Notes: generated from the sequence alone by a model not told the origin. A DNA stretch of 64,000 bases from Ricordea florida (GCA_949710005.1 OX453287.1:17736517-17800516), one strand, 5' to 3'. Positions 46,303 through 56,207 are shown, counted from the first letter of the stretch. Translations and numbers: made by a program.

Positions 46303-48135
46303 TTAAGAATACAGTTCCAACCAAATTAAGGCCGATACCATAAAGCCAATGCCATTGTAAAGTAAAAATTACTTTACTGAAATGTCTGAGGTATAAATAA
46401 AAGAACCCTTCCTTAAGAACACACTGCAAAGTTCTTTAGGTCTGTATATATATTAAAGACAGTTGCAAATGTAAATTACCGAGAAGGCAGATAACAAATT
46501 AACAGCCCTCTAAAGTTATTTAATAACTAGGCGTTGAACCAATTCTCGAAGCCAAATCTCCAAACACAAAGTAGGATCGGATCTCACAAAAGCAGATAGT
46601 CACTGACCAGCCAGCGCTTCCTAAACTTCATAAACTCTTAAAGTTAAGTGACTCTTAAATAAAGAAGCAAAACAATACTTTACAACGAATTCTCATTTTT
46701 GTGTAGCATTTTACTCAACGGGCTCGTACAATTTTAGTCTTTAAAAACATTTTTGGACTTTCTTATTTCAAAATGCACTCGAAATTACTTTAATACGTAT
46801 ACTAATCGGAACAGGATTGTAAATTTTAGAAACTAGACATACAAAACCTGCCTATTCCGGACAAAAGACATAATTGACTTTTGTCCAACTTAGTAACTTT
46901 GGAAATAAAAAGAAAACCGTTGGTGCACATCTCAGTCTTTTGGTGTCTTTTTGAAAGAAAATTCGGAAATTGTTTATTTCGGTGTATAGTGGTTTTAATA
47001 AAGAATACGTAGCTTTTTCTCTCAAATTATTTAAGATGCATGTCTTACCTTTCTCCGCAATCAAACATGAAATATAAAATAACGTAAATAGTACTGCTGA
47101 GGGCTCCACCATCATTGTCTCATTTGCTTTTACTCGTCAATTTTCTACCTCGTAGCACTGCGCTCTGCAAACGTTGTTTTTACTCTGTTATCCTCCGGCT
47201 TTTAAGCGGAAATACTTCAGTTAATGACGACCTTGCAATTGGAATGTTAATTTGGGAAAACGAAGGCAATTTTAATATCTTCAAAAAGGTCGCTTTGTGA
47301 ATTAGTGGTAAGTAAACCATTATCTTAATTTTTGAAATAAATTTAACTAAAAGGGGGGGCTATTGAATTCTTGTTAATTATTTAAAACTCTCGTCATTCT
47401 ATCGCAGCGTTTTCCCTGTTGATATTTCTCTTTTTTTCTTAACGTTTTTTTGTTTGGTCCAACAAAATATCGTATAAGAATATCTATAGATGACAAAAGT
47501 TACAACTAAATAAAAACTACAATTCCGCTGAATTCAACGCTTTCTTTTACTAATTCATTTATCCACAAACATTGAGCGTCAGACCCCATTTGTTATATAA
47601 AGAAAAATTTATTGTGCCTTTTATCCCTCACGAAATTTTTCCGAGATGAACGAGTTTGGAATGGTTTGAATATTTCTGTGGATTATTTTTTCTTCCAGTT
47701 ATTCAGCACTTTCATTAATTTAATCATTTGTATATTTAGTTTTCAAAATATTAGTAGTCATCTCCTGCTTTGCTTGTGTTATGTGCGCATCTGGGGTTCG
47801 GTTTCAAGGCGCGTGTTCTACGTCACATTTGAATCATGAGGTATTGATGCGGAAGTACAAGCCCCAAGGGATGAGCGGCACAGCTGATATACAAACGCAT
47901 AATACATAGAGGGGCGGATCTAGAAGAGAGGTGCAGGGGGTGCGCACCCTACCACTAAGGGGACCTGCGGCTTTCTAATGTAACTAGTATTCTGGAAAAA
48001 ACGCGGTTTATTCGTGTTAAAGTAAAACATGAGTCATAAACCGTCTCTTATGTTCATTGTTTGCTTTTAAAATTTGTTTGCGTCACTCGTTCGTTACCTC
48101 ATTCCGTAGAGGTGTGCTCCCTCCTTATCCTGTAT
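46303..48135. repeat. Tandem segmental duplication, copy B
   Basis: Starts AATTAAGAATACAGTTCC and ends near CTCCCTCCTTATCC. Contains the second signal-peptide exon at 47049-47115. Slightly longer than copy A because of indels. Confidence 0.85.
47049..47115 (-). CDS. Duplicated signal-peptide exon of the matrix-protein gene
   Basis: 67 nt, ATG at 47115, reads MMVEPSAVLFTLFYISCLIA and ends with the same phase-1 donor (AAAG followed by GTAAGAC) as the exon at 44985-45051, with two conservative changes. It can splice in frame to exon 2. Either an alternative first exon with its own promoter, or a remnant; both copies are intact. Confidence 0.75.
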
Positions 48136-48875
48136 CACCCCGTGATACTGATATGTATCTCAAAGAGAAGTATTGGAACAACTCAAAAGTTTATTGAATG
48201 GAACACAATCATACGAGGACAAAATTTAGTTTCAAAGTTAAAGTTGATATCTGCTCAATACATTAAGCCCTTCACGCATTGTGTAAAAATGTTATTCAAT
48301 GTAGCGAATTGTACAATATTCAGTTATAACTGCAGTTCCAACTGAAAAACTTAAAACACACTGCATACTGAAAGAACATTGTACATTGTGCCCTACCGTG
48401 CTGGCTTCGCTGACTCCCACGAGTCTCCTATAGCTCACTGGTGAAAACTCCACAGATGAAAAAGTTAGAACCACACTGTATAGTCAAACAAACAGTACCA
48501 CAGTACAGTACTGTTCAGTAACTTTACAAAGAGTGGTCACACTGCATGGTTTAATCCACAGATGAAAAAGTTAGAACCACACTGTATAGTAAAATAAACA
48601 GTACCACAGAACAGTACTGTACGTAGCTTTACAAAGAATGGTCACACTGCATGGTTTCATCCACAGATGAAAAAGTTAGAACCACACCGTATAGTAAAAC
48701 AAACAGTACCACAGTACAGTACTGTTCAGTAGCTTTCTAAAGAGTGGTCACACTGTATGGGTTCAGGATCCACAGATGAAATAGTTAGAATCACACTGTA
48801 TAGTAAAACAAACAGTACCACAGCACAGGACTGCTCAGTAGCTTTAGAAGGAATAGTCACACTGCAGTGTGTAAT
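48136..48875. repeat. Inverted ~106-bp minisatellite array (about four units)
   Basis: From about 48420, CCACAGATGAAAAAGTTAGA, ACCACACTGTATAGTAAAAC and AAAGAATGGTCACACTGCAT recur at ~106-bp spacing: the same unit as 40110-40910 on the other strand. 48136-48420 holds nothing recognisable. Confidence 0.8.
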
Positions 48876-48889
48876 TCAGTTTTAGTTTC

Positions 48890-49500
48890 AGTTTATTATT
48901 ATTATTGTCTTTATGTTTACAATTTATCCTCTGCTACTCGCAGATAGCAACTAAAATGTTATCGCAATGATCGTTCAAGGATAAGTTGTCAGTGATAGAT
49001 ATTCCCAGATAAGTTGTAGAAGATGCTCTTGTAATGAGCTTGCCATCCAAAGAATAGTTGAATTCAACAGGGATTTTCTTACGGGTAACCCCAAGATGAA
49101 AGCATTTAGATACATTAAAGCTGCCAAGTCTTTGACCAATGTGATAGAACGTTAAGGTCGTGTTGGAGACTTTGACAATCCTGCTGGGCAGTTACTTCTC
49201 TTTACAGGACACAATCGTCTGCAAATAGACGTAGATTGACTGGATTGAATTGGAGATGTCATCGATAAACAAAAGCAATAGCACTGGACCCAAAACAGAA
49301 CCCTGGGGTACACCAAATATAACAGGCCTTGACAACGAGAGAAATCCATTGACTGAAACGTTTTGCGCACGGTTTGTTAAAAGGGCTCAAGATTATCCAG
49401 TTGAGCATTCCACCCGCTAATTCCATAATAATCAAGCTTAACAAGTAATCTCTCATGGGGTAAGGAGTCAAATGCTTTGGAGAAGTCTACAGTGTGACAT
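48890..49500 (-). pseudogene. Second LINE fragment (RT domain), frameshifted
   Basis: Read across frames, the minus strand gives VDFSKAFDSLPHERLLVKLD YYGISG-type sequence, then VSVNGFLSL and GVPQGSVLGP, then LLFIDDI: the RT fingers and palm of a CR1/Jockey-like element. Several shifts and stops. The right end (49500) and left end are ragged. Confidence 0.7.
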
Positions 49501-49783
49501 CAGATGGACTACGGAAGTAGTTTAGCACGCTTATAGGGGCCGTAACCAATCAGGAGCCGAGAAAGACAATAGGCTATTGTTTGGAGAACAATGACTGCTA
49601 TTGTTTTTCAAATCCAAGATGGCCGCCACAAATTTCAGCCAACGAGGAGCCGAATTAAGTATTTAAGATGGCAGCGCCCATGCAAAATGAAAGTCAGCCA
49701 TGTTGGAAAACAGCCAACCAGCCTCAACAAAGGAATCTGGGATCAATCTCACGGATTTCCATGGCAGCCCAATCAATAATTAA

Positions 49784-49890
49784 CAATTATTGGCCAGAGG
49801 CAAAGTGATTCTCGGTGAATATTAACCGAGACGAAGTCGAGGTTAATATTCACCGAGAATCACTGAGCCTGAGGCGAATAGTTGTTTCCG
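49784..49890. repeat. Inverted repeat around TTAATATTCACCGAGAATCA
   Basis: GTGATTCTCGGTGAATATTA ACC and its inverse surround GAGACGAAGTCGAGG. Flanking segments up to about 50090 also mirror loosely (GTATAAATAC... AGTATTTATAC). Confidence 0.7.
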
Positions 49891-50375
49891 AAGTATAAAT
49901 ACACAGGTGATTATTTTAAAAAAGAAAAGAAAAAGCATAATTGTAGAACACAAAAATTTTTATTTCATCAAAAGCGCGCGAACGACTGTTAGCCATTTTG
50001 TTCGTCGAGGTGATTATCGGCTGAGAATCCGAGGTAGTTAACCACTCAGAGCGCGCGATTTTGTATAATCACTTGAGTATTTATACTACTTAAAAGGCGA
50101 TAAAATACTTACAGTGTCCGGGCCCAAAAACGCACAGAAGTCCTTCCTGCAGGCGGTCATGGTAAAGACTGAGAGAATTGGGACCGAGGTCTAACTATAA
50201 AGAGGGTTGTGCAAAGCATGGCGGGACGATGATCTCATCGGAAACCATTCAGGAACTGGCATGGCGATTACGTCAGCCTACATCAGTATGCGCCCATTTG
50301 CCTCGCTTTTATGTCTGGACTTTTAATGAGATGCATCCAACCGTGAGCTACTCGACTTCGTCTGGCAAGAGTTTC

Positions 50376-50697
50376 ACGTGTCCTCCTCTTCCTCTTCTTT
50401 CTCCTCCTCCTCCTCCACCTCTTTCTCCTCCTCCTCTTCCTAATCTTCTTTCTTCTCCTCCTCCTCTTTATCGTCCTTGTCTTCCTTTTCCTTCTCTTCC
50501 TCCTCCTTCTCTTCCTCCTCCTCCTCCTCCACTCTCTCATCTTTCTCTTCCTCCTCATTCTCTTTCTCCCTCTCTTCTTACTCCTCCTCCTCCTTCTCCT
50601 CTTTCCCCTCCTTCTCCTGCTCCTCCTCCTCCTCCTCCTCCTCTTTCTTCTCCTCCTTTTTCTCTTCCTTTTCCTCCTCTTTCTCTTTCTCCTCCAC
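50376..50697. repeat. Polypyrimidine (TCCTCC/TCTTCC)n tract
   Basis: About 320 bp almost entirely C and T on the plus strand. The proline/serine-rich and arginine-rich frames over it are artefacts of the composition. The minus strand is G/A-only and could form triplex or quadruplex structures. Confidence 0.9.
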
Positions 50698-50879
50698 CAC
50701 ATACGATAATTAAGAACTTGAAATCATTACCAATATCGTCCGTTTTGGGGTCTGGGACCAAGAGTCTGAGAAACTGAAAACGAGTCTAGTTCTCAACACT
50801 TCCGACGGTCAAGACTTCCCAGGTGATCTAGTGACGTAATGAAGAGGCCTGGGCACCAACATTTTAATGAGAGATATGT

Positions 50880-51079
50880 AATTCACTGATACGGGGACAA
50901 AATATTTAATAAAAAAATTGTCCAAAGATTTATCAGAAATTAAACAGAGATTTTTTTCCTGTTTATTAAAGTATCCGCAAAATTCACAAAAATTCGCAAA
51001 AATTGTCCAAGGATTTATCAGAAAATTAAACAGAGATTTTTACCAAGAAAGAAAATAAATTTTGAATTTTTAATGTTAA
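50880..51079. repeat. Terminal noncoding region of the right Polinton-like element
   Basis: Two copies of AAAATTGTCCAA.GATTTATC followed by AGAAA.TTAAACAGAGATTT, at 50919 and 51001 (82 bp apart). The same word is present, inverted, at the corresponding end of the left element (about 3470 and 3765). The element end is near 50880-50920 but no clear target duplication was found. Confidence 0.55.
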
Positions 51080-51088
51080 TTTAAAGAT
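51080..51088 (+). promoter_or_regulatory. Polinton-type promoter box, variant TTTAAAGAT
   Basis: 19 nt before the ATG at 51108. The preceding TTTGAATTTTTAAT.TTAA is also found before the next gene (51510-51530), so the two accessory genes share a leader. Confidence 0.5.
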
Positions 51089-51107
51089 ATAACTTACGAA
51101 AGTATAA

Positions 51108-51503
51108 ATGGAGAAATTACAAAGATTAAAATTTGTGGAATTAAAAAAAATTTCAAAAGAGTTGAAAATTAAAGGGCGGTCTAGAATGCGTAAAGAAGAT
51201 TTTATTAATGAGTTAAAAAAATTTTCATATGAGGAGATTATTAAATTAATACCAAAAGATACTATCAATAATAATAATAATAATAATATTTGTATTCATG
51301 GAAAGTGTAAATATTTTTGTAAAGAGTGTGGAGGATCTCAAATATGTGAACATAATAAAATTAAGTCATATTGTAAAGAATGTAAAGGTTCTCAAATATG
51401 TGAACACAAATTACAAAGGTATATCTGTAAAGAGTGTAAAGGCAAAGGAATATGTAAACATAATAAACAAAAGAGACAATGTAAAGAATGTTGTTTAACA
51501 TAA
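51108..51503 (+). CDS. SAP/Rho-N-like plus Cys/His zinc-repeat protein (131 aa)
   Basis: Counterpart of 2996-3406. N-terminal LKFVELKKISKELKIKGRSR with MRKEDFINELKKF is SAP/Rho-N-like; residues about 60-130 hold four units with C.H......CKEC(G/K)G and closing C.H pairs, probably zinc-binding. A poly-Asn run (residues 54-59) separates the parts. Outermost gene of the element and on the opposite strand to the capsid block. A nucleic-acid-binding accessory or regulatory protein is likely by fold; the target is unknown. Confidence 0.75.
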   Translation: MEKLQRLKFVELKKISKELKIKGRSRMRKEDFINELKKFSYEEIIKLIPKDTINNNNNNNICIHGKCKYFCKECGGSQICEHNKIKSYCKECKGSQICEHKLQRYICKECKGKGICKHNKQKRQCKECCLT

Positions 51504-51530
51504 AAATAAAATTTGAATTTTTAATATTAA

Positions 51531-51539
51531 TTTAAAGAT
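51531..51539 (+). promoter_or_regulatory. Polinton-type promoter box, variant TTTAAAGAT
   Basis: 19 nt before the ATG at 51559, the same spacing as for 51108. Confidence 0.5.
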
Positions 51540-51558
51540 AAAAAAAATAAAAAAAAAG

Positions 51559-52143
51559 ATGGAAGAAAGAATTCATTTACGCTATGAAAATGAAAAAAAA
51601 TTAAGTTTCACTAATTTTATAGAGGAAATAAAAGAAGATATATTAAAAAATTTATCAAAAAATAGAGAGTTTATATATTATCGCGAACAAGAAGAATATC
51701 CTTGGATAGATCCTTGCGATTTTTTTAATCAGTTTTTTTTCTTTGAAATTATTTATGATGTAAAAAATAAGAGTCGTTCAATTGGTGTTTATTTTCAATC
51801 TAATTTAGATTTTGGTGTTGATGGAATGTGTGTTAAAGAGTTTATTAAAAAATTTTTAAAAGAAGCAAATGATAACTATAATGATGAATTTTATGAAAAT
51901 GGAGAATATGTGTTTTATTACAACAAAGAATGTAATATTAATAAGTTTGATGAAAAATTTTGTGTTCGAGTTTTAATGGTTGATTTAATTTTAAATAAAG
52001 ATAAGGTGAAACATAAAAATAAATTCTACAATGACTTAAATAACGAATTAATTGCTGCAGCGTGGCATCCAGATAGATATATTGATTGGTGTCTTGATTT
52101 TGAAGAGACAAGAGATTTGAAAAAAAGATGGGGTATTGATTAG
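51559..52143 (+). CDS. WHP/WC-motif protein of Polinton-like element (194 aa)
   Basis: Counterpart of 2419-2979. C-terminal KHKNKFYNDLNNELIAAAWH followed by PDRYIDWCLDFEE, the conserved signature. The N-terminal half (HLRYENEKKLSFTNFIEEIK) and the central acidic/aromatic part are less conserved between the two copies. No known function. The stop lies 72 nt before the convergent stop of the penton-like gene. Confidence 0.7.
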   Translation: MEERIHLRYENEKKLSFTNFIEEIKEDILKNLSKNREFIYYREQEEYPWIDPCDFFNQFFFFEIIYDVKNKSRSIGVYFQSNLDFGVDGMCVKEFIKKFLKEANDNYNDEFYENGEYVFYYNKECNINKFDEKFCVRVLMVDLILNKDKVKHKNKFYNDLNNELIAAAWHPDRYIDWCLDFEETRDLKKRWGID

Positions 52144-52214
52144 AAATAATTATGTTATATAACTCAAGAAAGTGTTACATAACAAAATACTTTAAGGACC
52201 AGCCACGCTGAAAT

Positions 52215-52850
52215 TTATCTAAATCTTAAACTTATAGTTATGGGAGAATCCTTAAGATTAAGTTTTTTCCATTCTGCGTCTAAAATTGTTAAATCAAAGT
52301 GGTTTATGATACTCTCATATTTTTGAACTGGAATTGTTGGATAATCTTTTGAGGGTATGTTTGCTAGTAAGTGTGATGGCGATAGTTTTACAAGCTCGTT
52401 ATATTTATTGTTATTCATATATGATGACTTATTATCCACTATACTACACATAAGTCTTAATGGCTCCTTAATATTTATATTTATTGGGTATAATTTACCA
52501 CTATTTAAAATTTCAGGCAGACCTAAAGAAACTTGTAAACCTTTAGTAATTTTAATGTTGAATACCTTATTAGAAAATAGATAGTCAATAGCATCACCTT
52601 CAATTATTGTTATATTTGATCCCTTTTCACTATTAAGAATTATTGCTTGAATATTTCTTAGTGAATATGTACCAGGTTGTATTATTACTAGTGGTCGATC
52701 CCTTTCATCAGTTAACATCTGCTGATCTTTAAAATTAATCAATCTTTTGGTTTTTATATTACAATCTAGAAGTTGTATCTCTCGAACATTTTTGAGTGGT
52801 GGATCTAAATAAATCCTTGTTTCAGAATCATACATTGTAATACTTAACAT
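52215..52850 (-). CDS. Putative minor capsid/penton-like protein (211 aa)
   Basis: Counterpart of 1751-2371; N-terminal ITMYDSETRIYLDPPLKNV, central PGTYSLRNIQAI, C-terminal FDLTILDAEW...ISLRFR. Beta-rich with no signal or membrane segment. The start is fixed by the TCTAAAGAT box 23 nt upstream. A vertex or fibre-type capsid protein is inferred from length, fold pattern and neighbours. Confidence 0.65.
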   Translation of the reverse strand: MLSITMYDSETRIYLDPPLKNVREIQLLDCNIKTKRLINFKDQQMLTDERDRPLVIIQPGTYSLRNIQAIILNSEKGSNITIIEGDAIDYLFSNKVFNIKITKGLQVSLGLPEILNSGKLYPININIKEPLRLMCSIVDNKSSYMNNNKYNELVKLSPSHLLANIPSKDYPTIPVQKYESIINHFDLTILDAEWKKLNLKDSPITISLRFR

Positions 52851-52873
52851 TTTGTTTTGATTACATCATATTC

Positions 52874-52882
52874 ATCTTTAGA
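52874..52882 (-). promoter_or_regulatory. Polinton-type promoter box (TCTAAAGAT)
   Basis: Exact box, 23 nt before the ATG at 52850, in the short gap after the 509-aa gene. Confidence 0.6.
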
Positions 52883-52899
52883 TTTCTATAATCAAAACA

Positions 52900-54429
52900 T
52901 TACCGAAATAGATACCAAGCTATTGCGCCACCAACAACCATAAATACTATAAGATTATCTTTATGTTGAGTTGATTTAATATTATTTTCTGGTTTAATTG
53001 CATCTTTTTGTGTTGTTTCTGTTGGTATTATAGGTTTTGGTTTAGTTTCGGTTTTATGAGGTAATGAAACTTTTGAAGATCCTAAATTATGGCTTATTCC
53101 AACTGTTTTTGTTTCAATATTTAATGAATAATTTAATCCAAAATTCATATCTTCAGTGGCTTTCATGAGTTTGTTATTATACCCAACCACACTTTCTGTA
53201 TTTATAATCATATTACTGGGCATCAACCAAATACCAGGAGCAACAGCCAGATCAAGCATCAATTTAGTTTCCTGCACAGATTTTTGGTAATTTTTAATAG
53301 AATTAGAAATATCATTTTCTATAACGCTACTTTCAAATAAGGCTAAGAATTCTTGTTGTGTTTCTATTGCACCGCCCCCATTACCATAAATTGAGTTTCT
53401 AGTATTAACTTGTGATCCTAATATACAGTAAACAAAAGCTTCAGCTGATCGATTTAATCTGCCAAGACCCGCTTTGGTGAGACCATGCCCGGCTGCAGGA
53501 ATAAACCAAGCATATTTGAAATCTCTAAATACATCATTTCTAATAAACGAGATTTTATTTCCATCCCCGTCCTTATAACCCTCATCAGTAAATTTATTTT
53601 GTCCAGGCCAAGTATTTGCATCATGATCATAATTTTTTACAATATATAAATTTTCATTCCCTCCTGCGGGGTAATAAATAAATAGGTCACCTAATCCCCC
53701 GTTTCTACCACCTTTCCATCTAAAGTCAGAATTATTATTAACCCCAAACTCTTCACACAATCTATTATATGCAACTTTATTATATGGATTATTATTTATC
53801 GAAAAAGGTTTTTCATCTGGTAAGGGTAGTTTCAATTCATACAATATTCGCCTTATTGTGAAATATATATGAAACTTTATAAAACTGCTAATTACTTTAG
53901 GATAATTTAGACTTTCAAAGAGACTTATACCACAACCAGATGTTGCGCACCAAACTGCAAAGTTAAGTTGTTGAGGCCAATAATTAATATCCGGCTTATT
54001 CAACCACCTTCTGCACTCCTTTGCAGAATTAAATGTTAAAACTTGTGATTTAAATATGTTTCTCATATTTGCTGTGAATTTCTTGGTATTTGAAACGTAT
54101 ATATCTAGAAATGTTAGCGTTTTTGTTACATCGGTTGTAAAGTCATCAAAATTAATAGCTGGTATAGGATAGCTTTGATTAGTATCCGTTAAACTCTTTG
54201 GAAATGAACTAACCTTAACTTTATTTTCTAAACCTAAATCTCCCCATAATAATTTTTTCAAATTAGTAGAAAGATCATCAGTCCATGTTTTCCCAGTAAG
54301 ATCATCATTTGACATAACTGTTGTTCCATTAAATTTCCACTTAATATATCCTCCATATGAATCATTCACAAATGTAAATTTATCAAGATTAGCGTTTGGG
54401 TATCTATTTTTGAAATCCTCGAATAACAT
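52900..54429 (-). CDS. Polinton-like structural-type protein with C-terminal membrane anchor (509 aa)
   Basis: Counterpart of 109-1716. Conserved WPQQLNFAVWCATSGCGISL, FHIYFTIRRILYEL, FRWKGGRNGGLGDLFIYY, YAWFIPAAGHGLTKAGLGRL, and RSAEAFVYCILGSQVNTRNS; a polar linker (residues about 455-485) leads to a hydrophobic tail (LIVFMVVGGAIAWYLF). Family function unknown to me; the size, conservation and place in the capsid block argue for a virion component. Intact. Confidence 0.8.
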   Translation of the reverse strand: MLFEDFKNRYPNANLDKFTFVNDSYGGYIKWKFNGTTVMSNDDLTGKTWTDDLSTNLKKLLWGDLGLENKVKVSSFPKSLTDTNQSYPIPAINFDDFTTDVTKTLTFLDIYVSNTKKFTANMRNIFKSQVLTFNSAKECRRWLNKPDINYWPQQLNFAVWCATSGCGISLFESLNYPKVISSFIKFHIYFTIRRILYELKLPLPDEKPFSINNNPYNKVAYNRLCEEFGVNNNSDFRWKGGRNGGLGDLFIYYPAGGNENLYIVKNYDHDANTWPGQNKFTDEGYKDGDGNKISFIRNDVFRDFKYAWFIPAAGHGLTKAGLGRLNRSAEAFVYCILGSQVNTRNSIYGNGGGAIETQQEFLALFESSVIENDISNSIKNYQKSVQETKLMLDLAVAPGIWLMPSNMIINTESVVGYNNKLMKATEDMNFGLNYSLNIETKTVGISHNLGSSKVSLPHKTETKPKPIIPTETTQKDAIKPENNIKSTQHKDNLIVFMVVGGAIAWYLFR

Positions 54430-54456
54430 CTTATTCTTTGTGTTTCAGAGAATCTG

Positions 54457-54465
54457 GTCTTTAGA
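54457..54465 (-). promoter_or_regulatory. Polinton-type promoter box (TCTAAAGAC)
   Basis: 27 nt before the ATG at 54429. The whole upstream stretch to about 54545 (ATGAGAAAACTGATG, GCAATTGTTTTGC) is conserved with 1-108 of the window, including bases beyond the box. Confidence 0.6.
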
Positions 54466-54551
54466 TCTAGAATAAGATGTAAAGTATTATTACCCGGAGG
54501 TAATTCCTGCAAAACAATTGCAACCCACATCAGTTTTCTCATATGAAATTT

Positions 54552-55148
54552 TTAATGAGCGGGAGTGGTTAATTCTTTTAATAGATCTGCACGAACTTCT
54601 CTCCTTATCTGTGACATGTTTAAGTTTTTTTCTGTATCTCTCCTAAATTTTTGACGAACTTCTAGTTTTAGTTTTTGAAACTTTTCCAACTCCGCCAAAA
54701 TTATAGAAAATTCTTGATCAGATATAGCATTATCTTTCAAAGCTTTTGAAACCAAATCGTTAATAGTGTTTAATTTTGATTTTGCAATTGCAGAGGTTTG
54801 TTCATGTTTACTAACTTTATTTGAAAGTCTTTTTGATGCGTAACCAAATCCAACCGATAATCCGCCAAAAACTCCACCGACGACGCCCAATGGAACACCG
54901 ACAACAGCGCCAAAACCAGTAAGAGAAGTTCCAAGACCGCTTGCAGATAGAATAACTGAAATCAACCCACCACAAACACTTATTTTTGTAAATATTCCTC
55001 TCACTCTATTGTATTTTTTCCTTACATCTTCGTAATGTTTAATTTCTCTCTCAAGATTTTGTAATACTTCACTTGATTTTTGTAGTCTGAAATTAATGGG
55101 ATCTGAATTATTAGGTAGTTGAGGATAAATTTTATTATAGTCATCCAT
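54552..55148 (-). CDS. Small glycine-rich membrane and coiled-coil protein (198 aa)
   Basis: Residues about 20-45 are a charged helix (EVLQNLEREIKHYEDVRKKY), residues about 50-105 a Gly/Val/Ala-rich hydrophobic region (GFGAVVGVPLGVVGGVFGGL), and residues about 115-190 a long helical part (SKLNTINDLVSKALKDNAIS, LELAELEKFQKLK-like). Likely membrane-inserting. Proteins with the SKLNTINDLVSKAL stretch recur in cnidarian elements of this type as I recall; role unknown. Confidence 0.7.
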   Translation of the reverse strand: MDDYNKIYPQLPNNSDPINFRLQKSSEVLQNLEREIKHYEDVRKKYNRVRGIFTKISVCGGLISVILSASGLGTSLTGFGAVVGVPLGVVGGVFGGLSVGFGYASKRLSNKVSKHEQTSAIAKSKLNTINDLVSKALKDNAISDQEFSIILAELEKFQKLKLEVRQKFRRDTEKNLNMSQIRREVRADLLKELTTPAH

Positions 55149-55173
55149 ATTGTATTTTACTGATCACCATGAT

Positions 55174-55182
55174 ATCTTTAGA
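55174..55182 (-). promoter_or_regulatory. Polinton-type promoter box (TCTAAAGAT)
   Basis: Exact box, 25 nt before the ATG at 55148. Confidence 0.6.
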
Positions 55183-55199
55183 CCAGCTTTATCACCCAG

Positions 55200-56174
55200 C
55201 TACTTTCTCTTCTTTCCACCTTTCATTTGTTCCACAAAATATAGAACCACTGCCATTATCAACAACCAGGCATTTTCACCCAAAAATCCAATAACCTGAC
55301 CAGCTGTTTTGAATAGAAAGCTGACTATTGCGCCAACCATCCCTGGTAATATTTCACCCAGTTTTTTACCTATAGTTTTCAAACCATTACCAACACCCCT
55401 ACCCAAAGTTGCTAGCCCTTTAGAAAGATTAGAAACTATAACCCCAATGATTATACCTACAGCGCTAATAACAGCAAAAACTGTAAAACCATACTTTTTG
55501 AATATAGCCTTAACACGATCACGCAATGACATTCTATTTTGTATTCTTTCTCTCTCACTCTCATCTTTTGCTATATCTTCATTATCCTCGGCAATTTCTC
55601 TATTTATATTTTCAATCTCGTTATTTTCCTCCGGTGTTTTAAGCGGCTTATCCTCAAGGAATTTTACCCTCTCAATCTTTTTATTTAGTGTTTCTTTTTT
55701 CTTTGTAATTTCAATATCCATATCTTCAACAACATCTTCTGCTCTTTTACCTAAAGCATTTTTTAATTGATCAGGAAGTTTTTTACTTTTAGTTTTAAAA
55801 TTTTGAAATTCACCATCCAAAAGAACATACTCTGCAGCTTTTCCTCTGTTTAATTTAACAGCAGGTTTTTTTATTCCTTCCCCAATATCTTTTAAAAATG
55901 TTATAAAACTTTTAAATTTTGAGCGTGGATAGATCCTTTTAATTTCATCTTCAGCTTCTTCTAGATCTTCAATCTTAGCGCCTAAAAAGGGTTGTTTTTC
56001 ACCACCAAATGAAGTTTCTTCCTCCTCATAATCGTCATGGTAATTTGGAATGGAGGTGGATGTTTTTGGAGATAAATAAATTGTTTCGTCATTACCACCA
56101 CCATCATCATCATCTTTTGATTCATTTAGTTCAGTTGGATCTAAATCTTCTGGTAAATATCCTCCTTCTGCCAT
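55200..56174 (-). CDS. Acidic N-terminus, two C-terminal membrane segments (about 324 aa)
   Basis: The N-terminal ~80 residues are acidic and disordered (DPTELNESKDDDDGGGND). A charged coiled coil follows (KKKETLNKKIERVKFLEDKP ... EIENINREIAEDNEDIAKDE), then hydrophobic segments FAVISAVGIIIGVIVSNL and ENAWLLIMAVVLYFVEQM with a Gly-rich amphipathic stretch between, and a basic tail KGGKKRK. The frame has an ATG at 56189, but the one at 56174 (MAEGGYLP) gives the usual box spacing (24 nt), and the leader from it is nearly identical to that of the gene at 56836. A membrane-active virion or assembly protein is plausible. Confidence 0.75.
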   Translation of the reverse strand: MAEGGYLPEDLDPTELNESKDDDDGGGNDETIYLSPKTSTSIPNYHDDYEEEETSFGGEKQPFLGAKIEDLEEAEDEIKRIYPRSKFKSFITFLKDIGEGIKKPAVKLNRGKAAEYVLLDGEFQNFKTKSKKLPDQLKNALGKRAEDVVEDMDIEITKKKETLNKKIERVKFLEDKPLKTPEENNEIENINREIAEDNEDIAKDESERERIQNRMSLRDRVKAIFKKYGFTVFAVISAVGIIIGVIVSNLSKGLATLGRGVGNGLKTIGKKLGEILPGMVGAIVSFLFKTAGQVIGFLGENAWLLIMAVVLYFVEQMKGGKKRK

Positions 56175-56198
56175 GATTTTTTTACTCATCAGTAAGAA

Positions 56199-56207
56199 AT
56201 CTTTAGA
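56199..56207 (-). promoter_or_regulatory. Polinton-type promoter box (TCTAAAGAT)
   Basis: 24 nt before the ATG at 56174. The leader ATCAGTAAGAAATCTTTAGA (plus strand) is repeated at 56850-56869. Confidence 0.6.

Noticed and set aside
50178-50777. 199-aa Pro/Ser/Leu-rich plus-strand frame and 139-aa Arg-rich minus-strand frame
   Set aside because: Both are translations of the polypyrimidine tract; no start context or non-repeat domain.
55309-55770. 153-aa plus-strand hydrophobic frame
   Set aside because: Antisense shadow of the membrane and coiled-coil protein gene on the minus strand.
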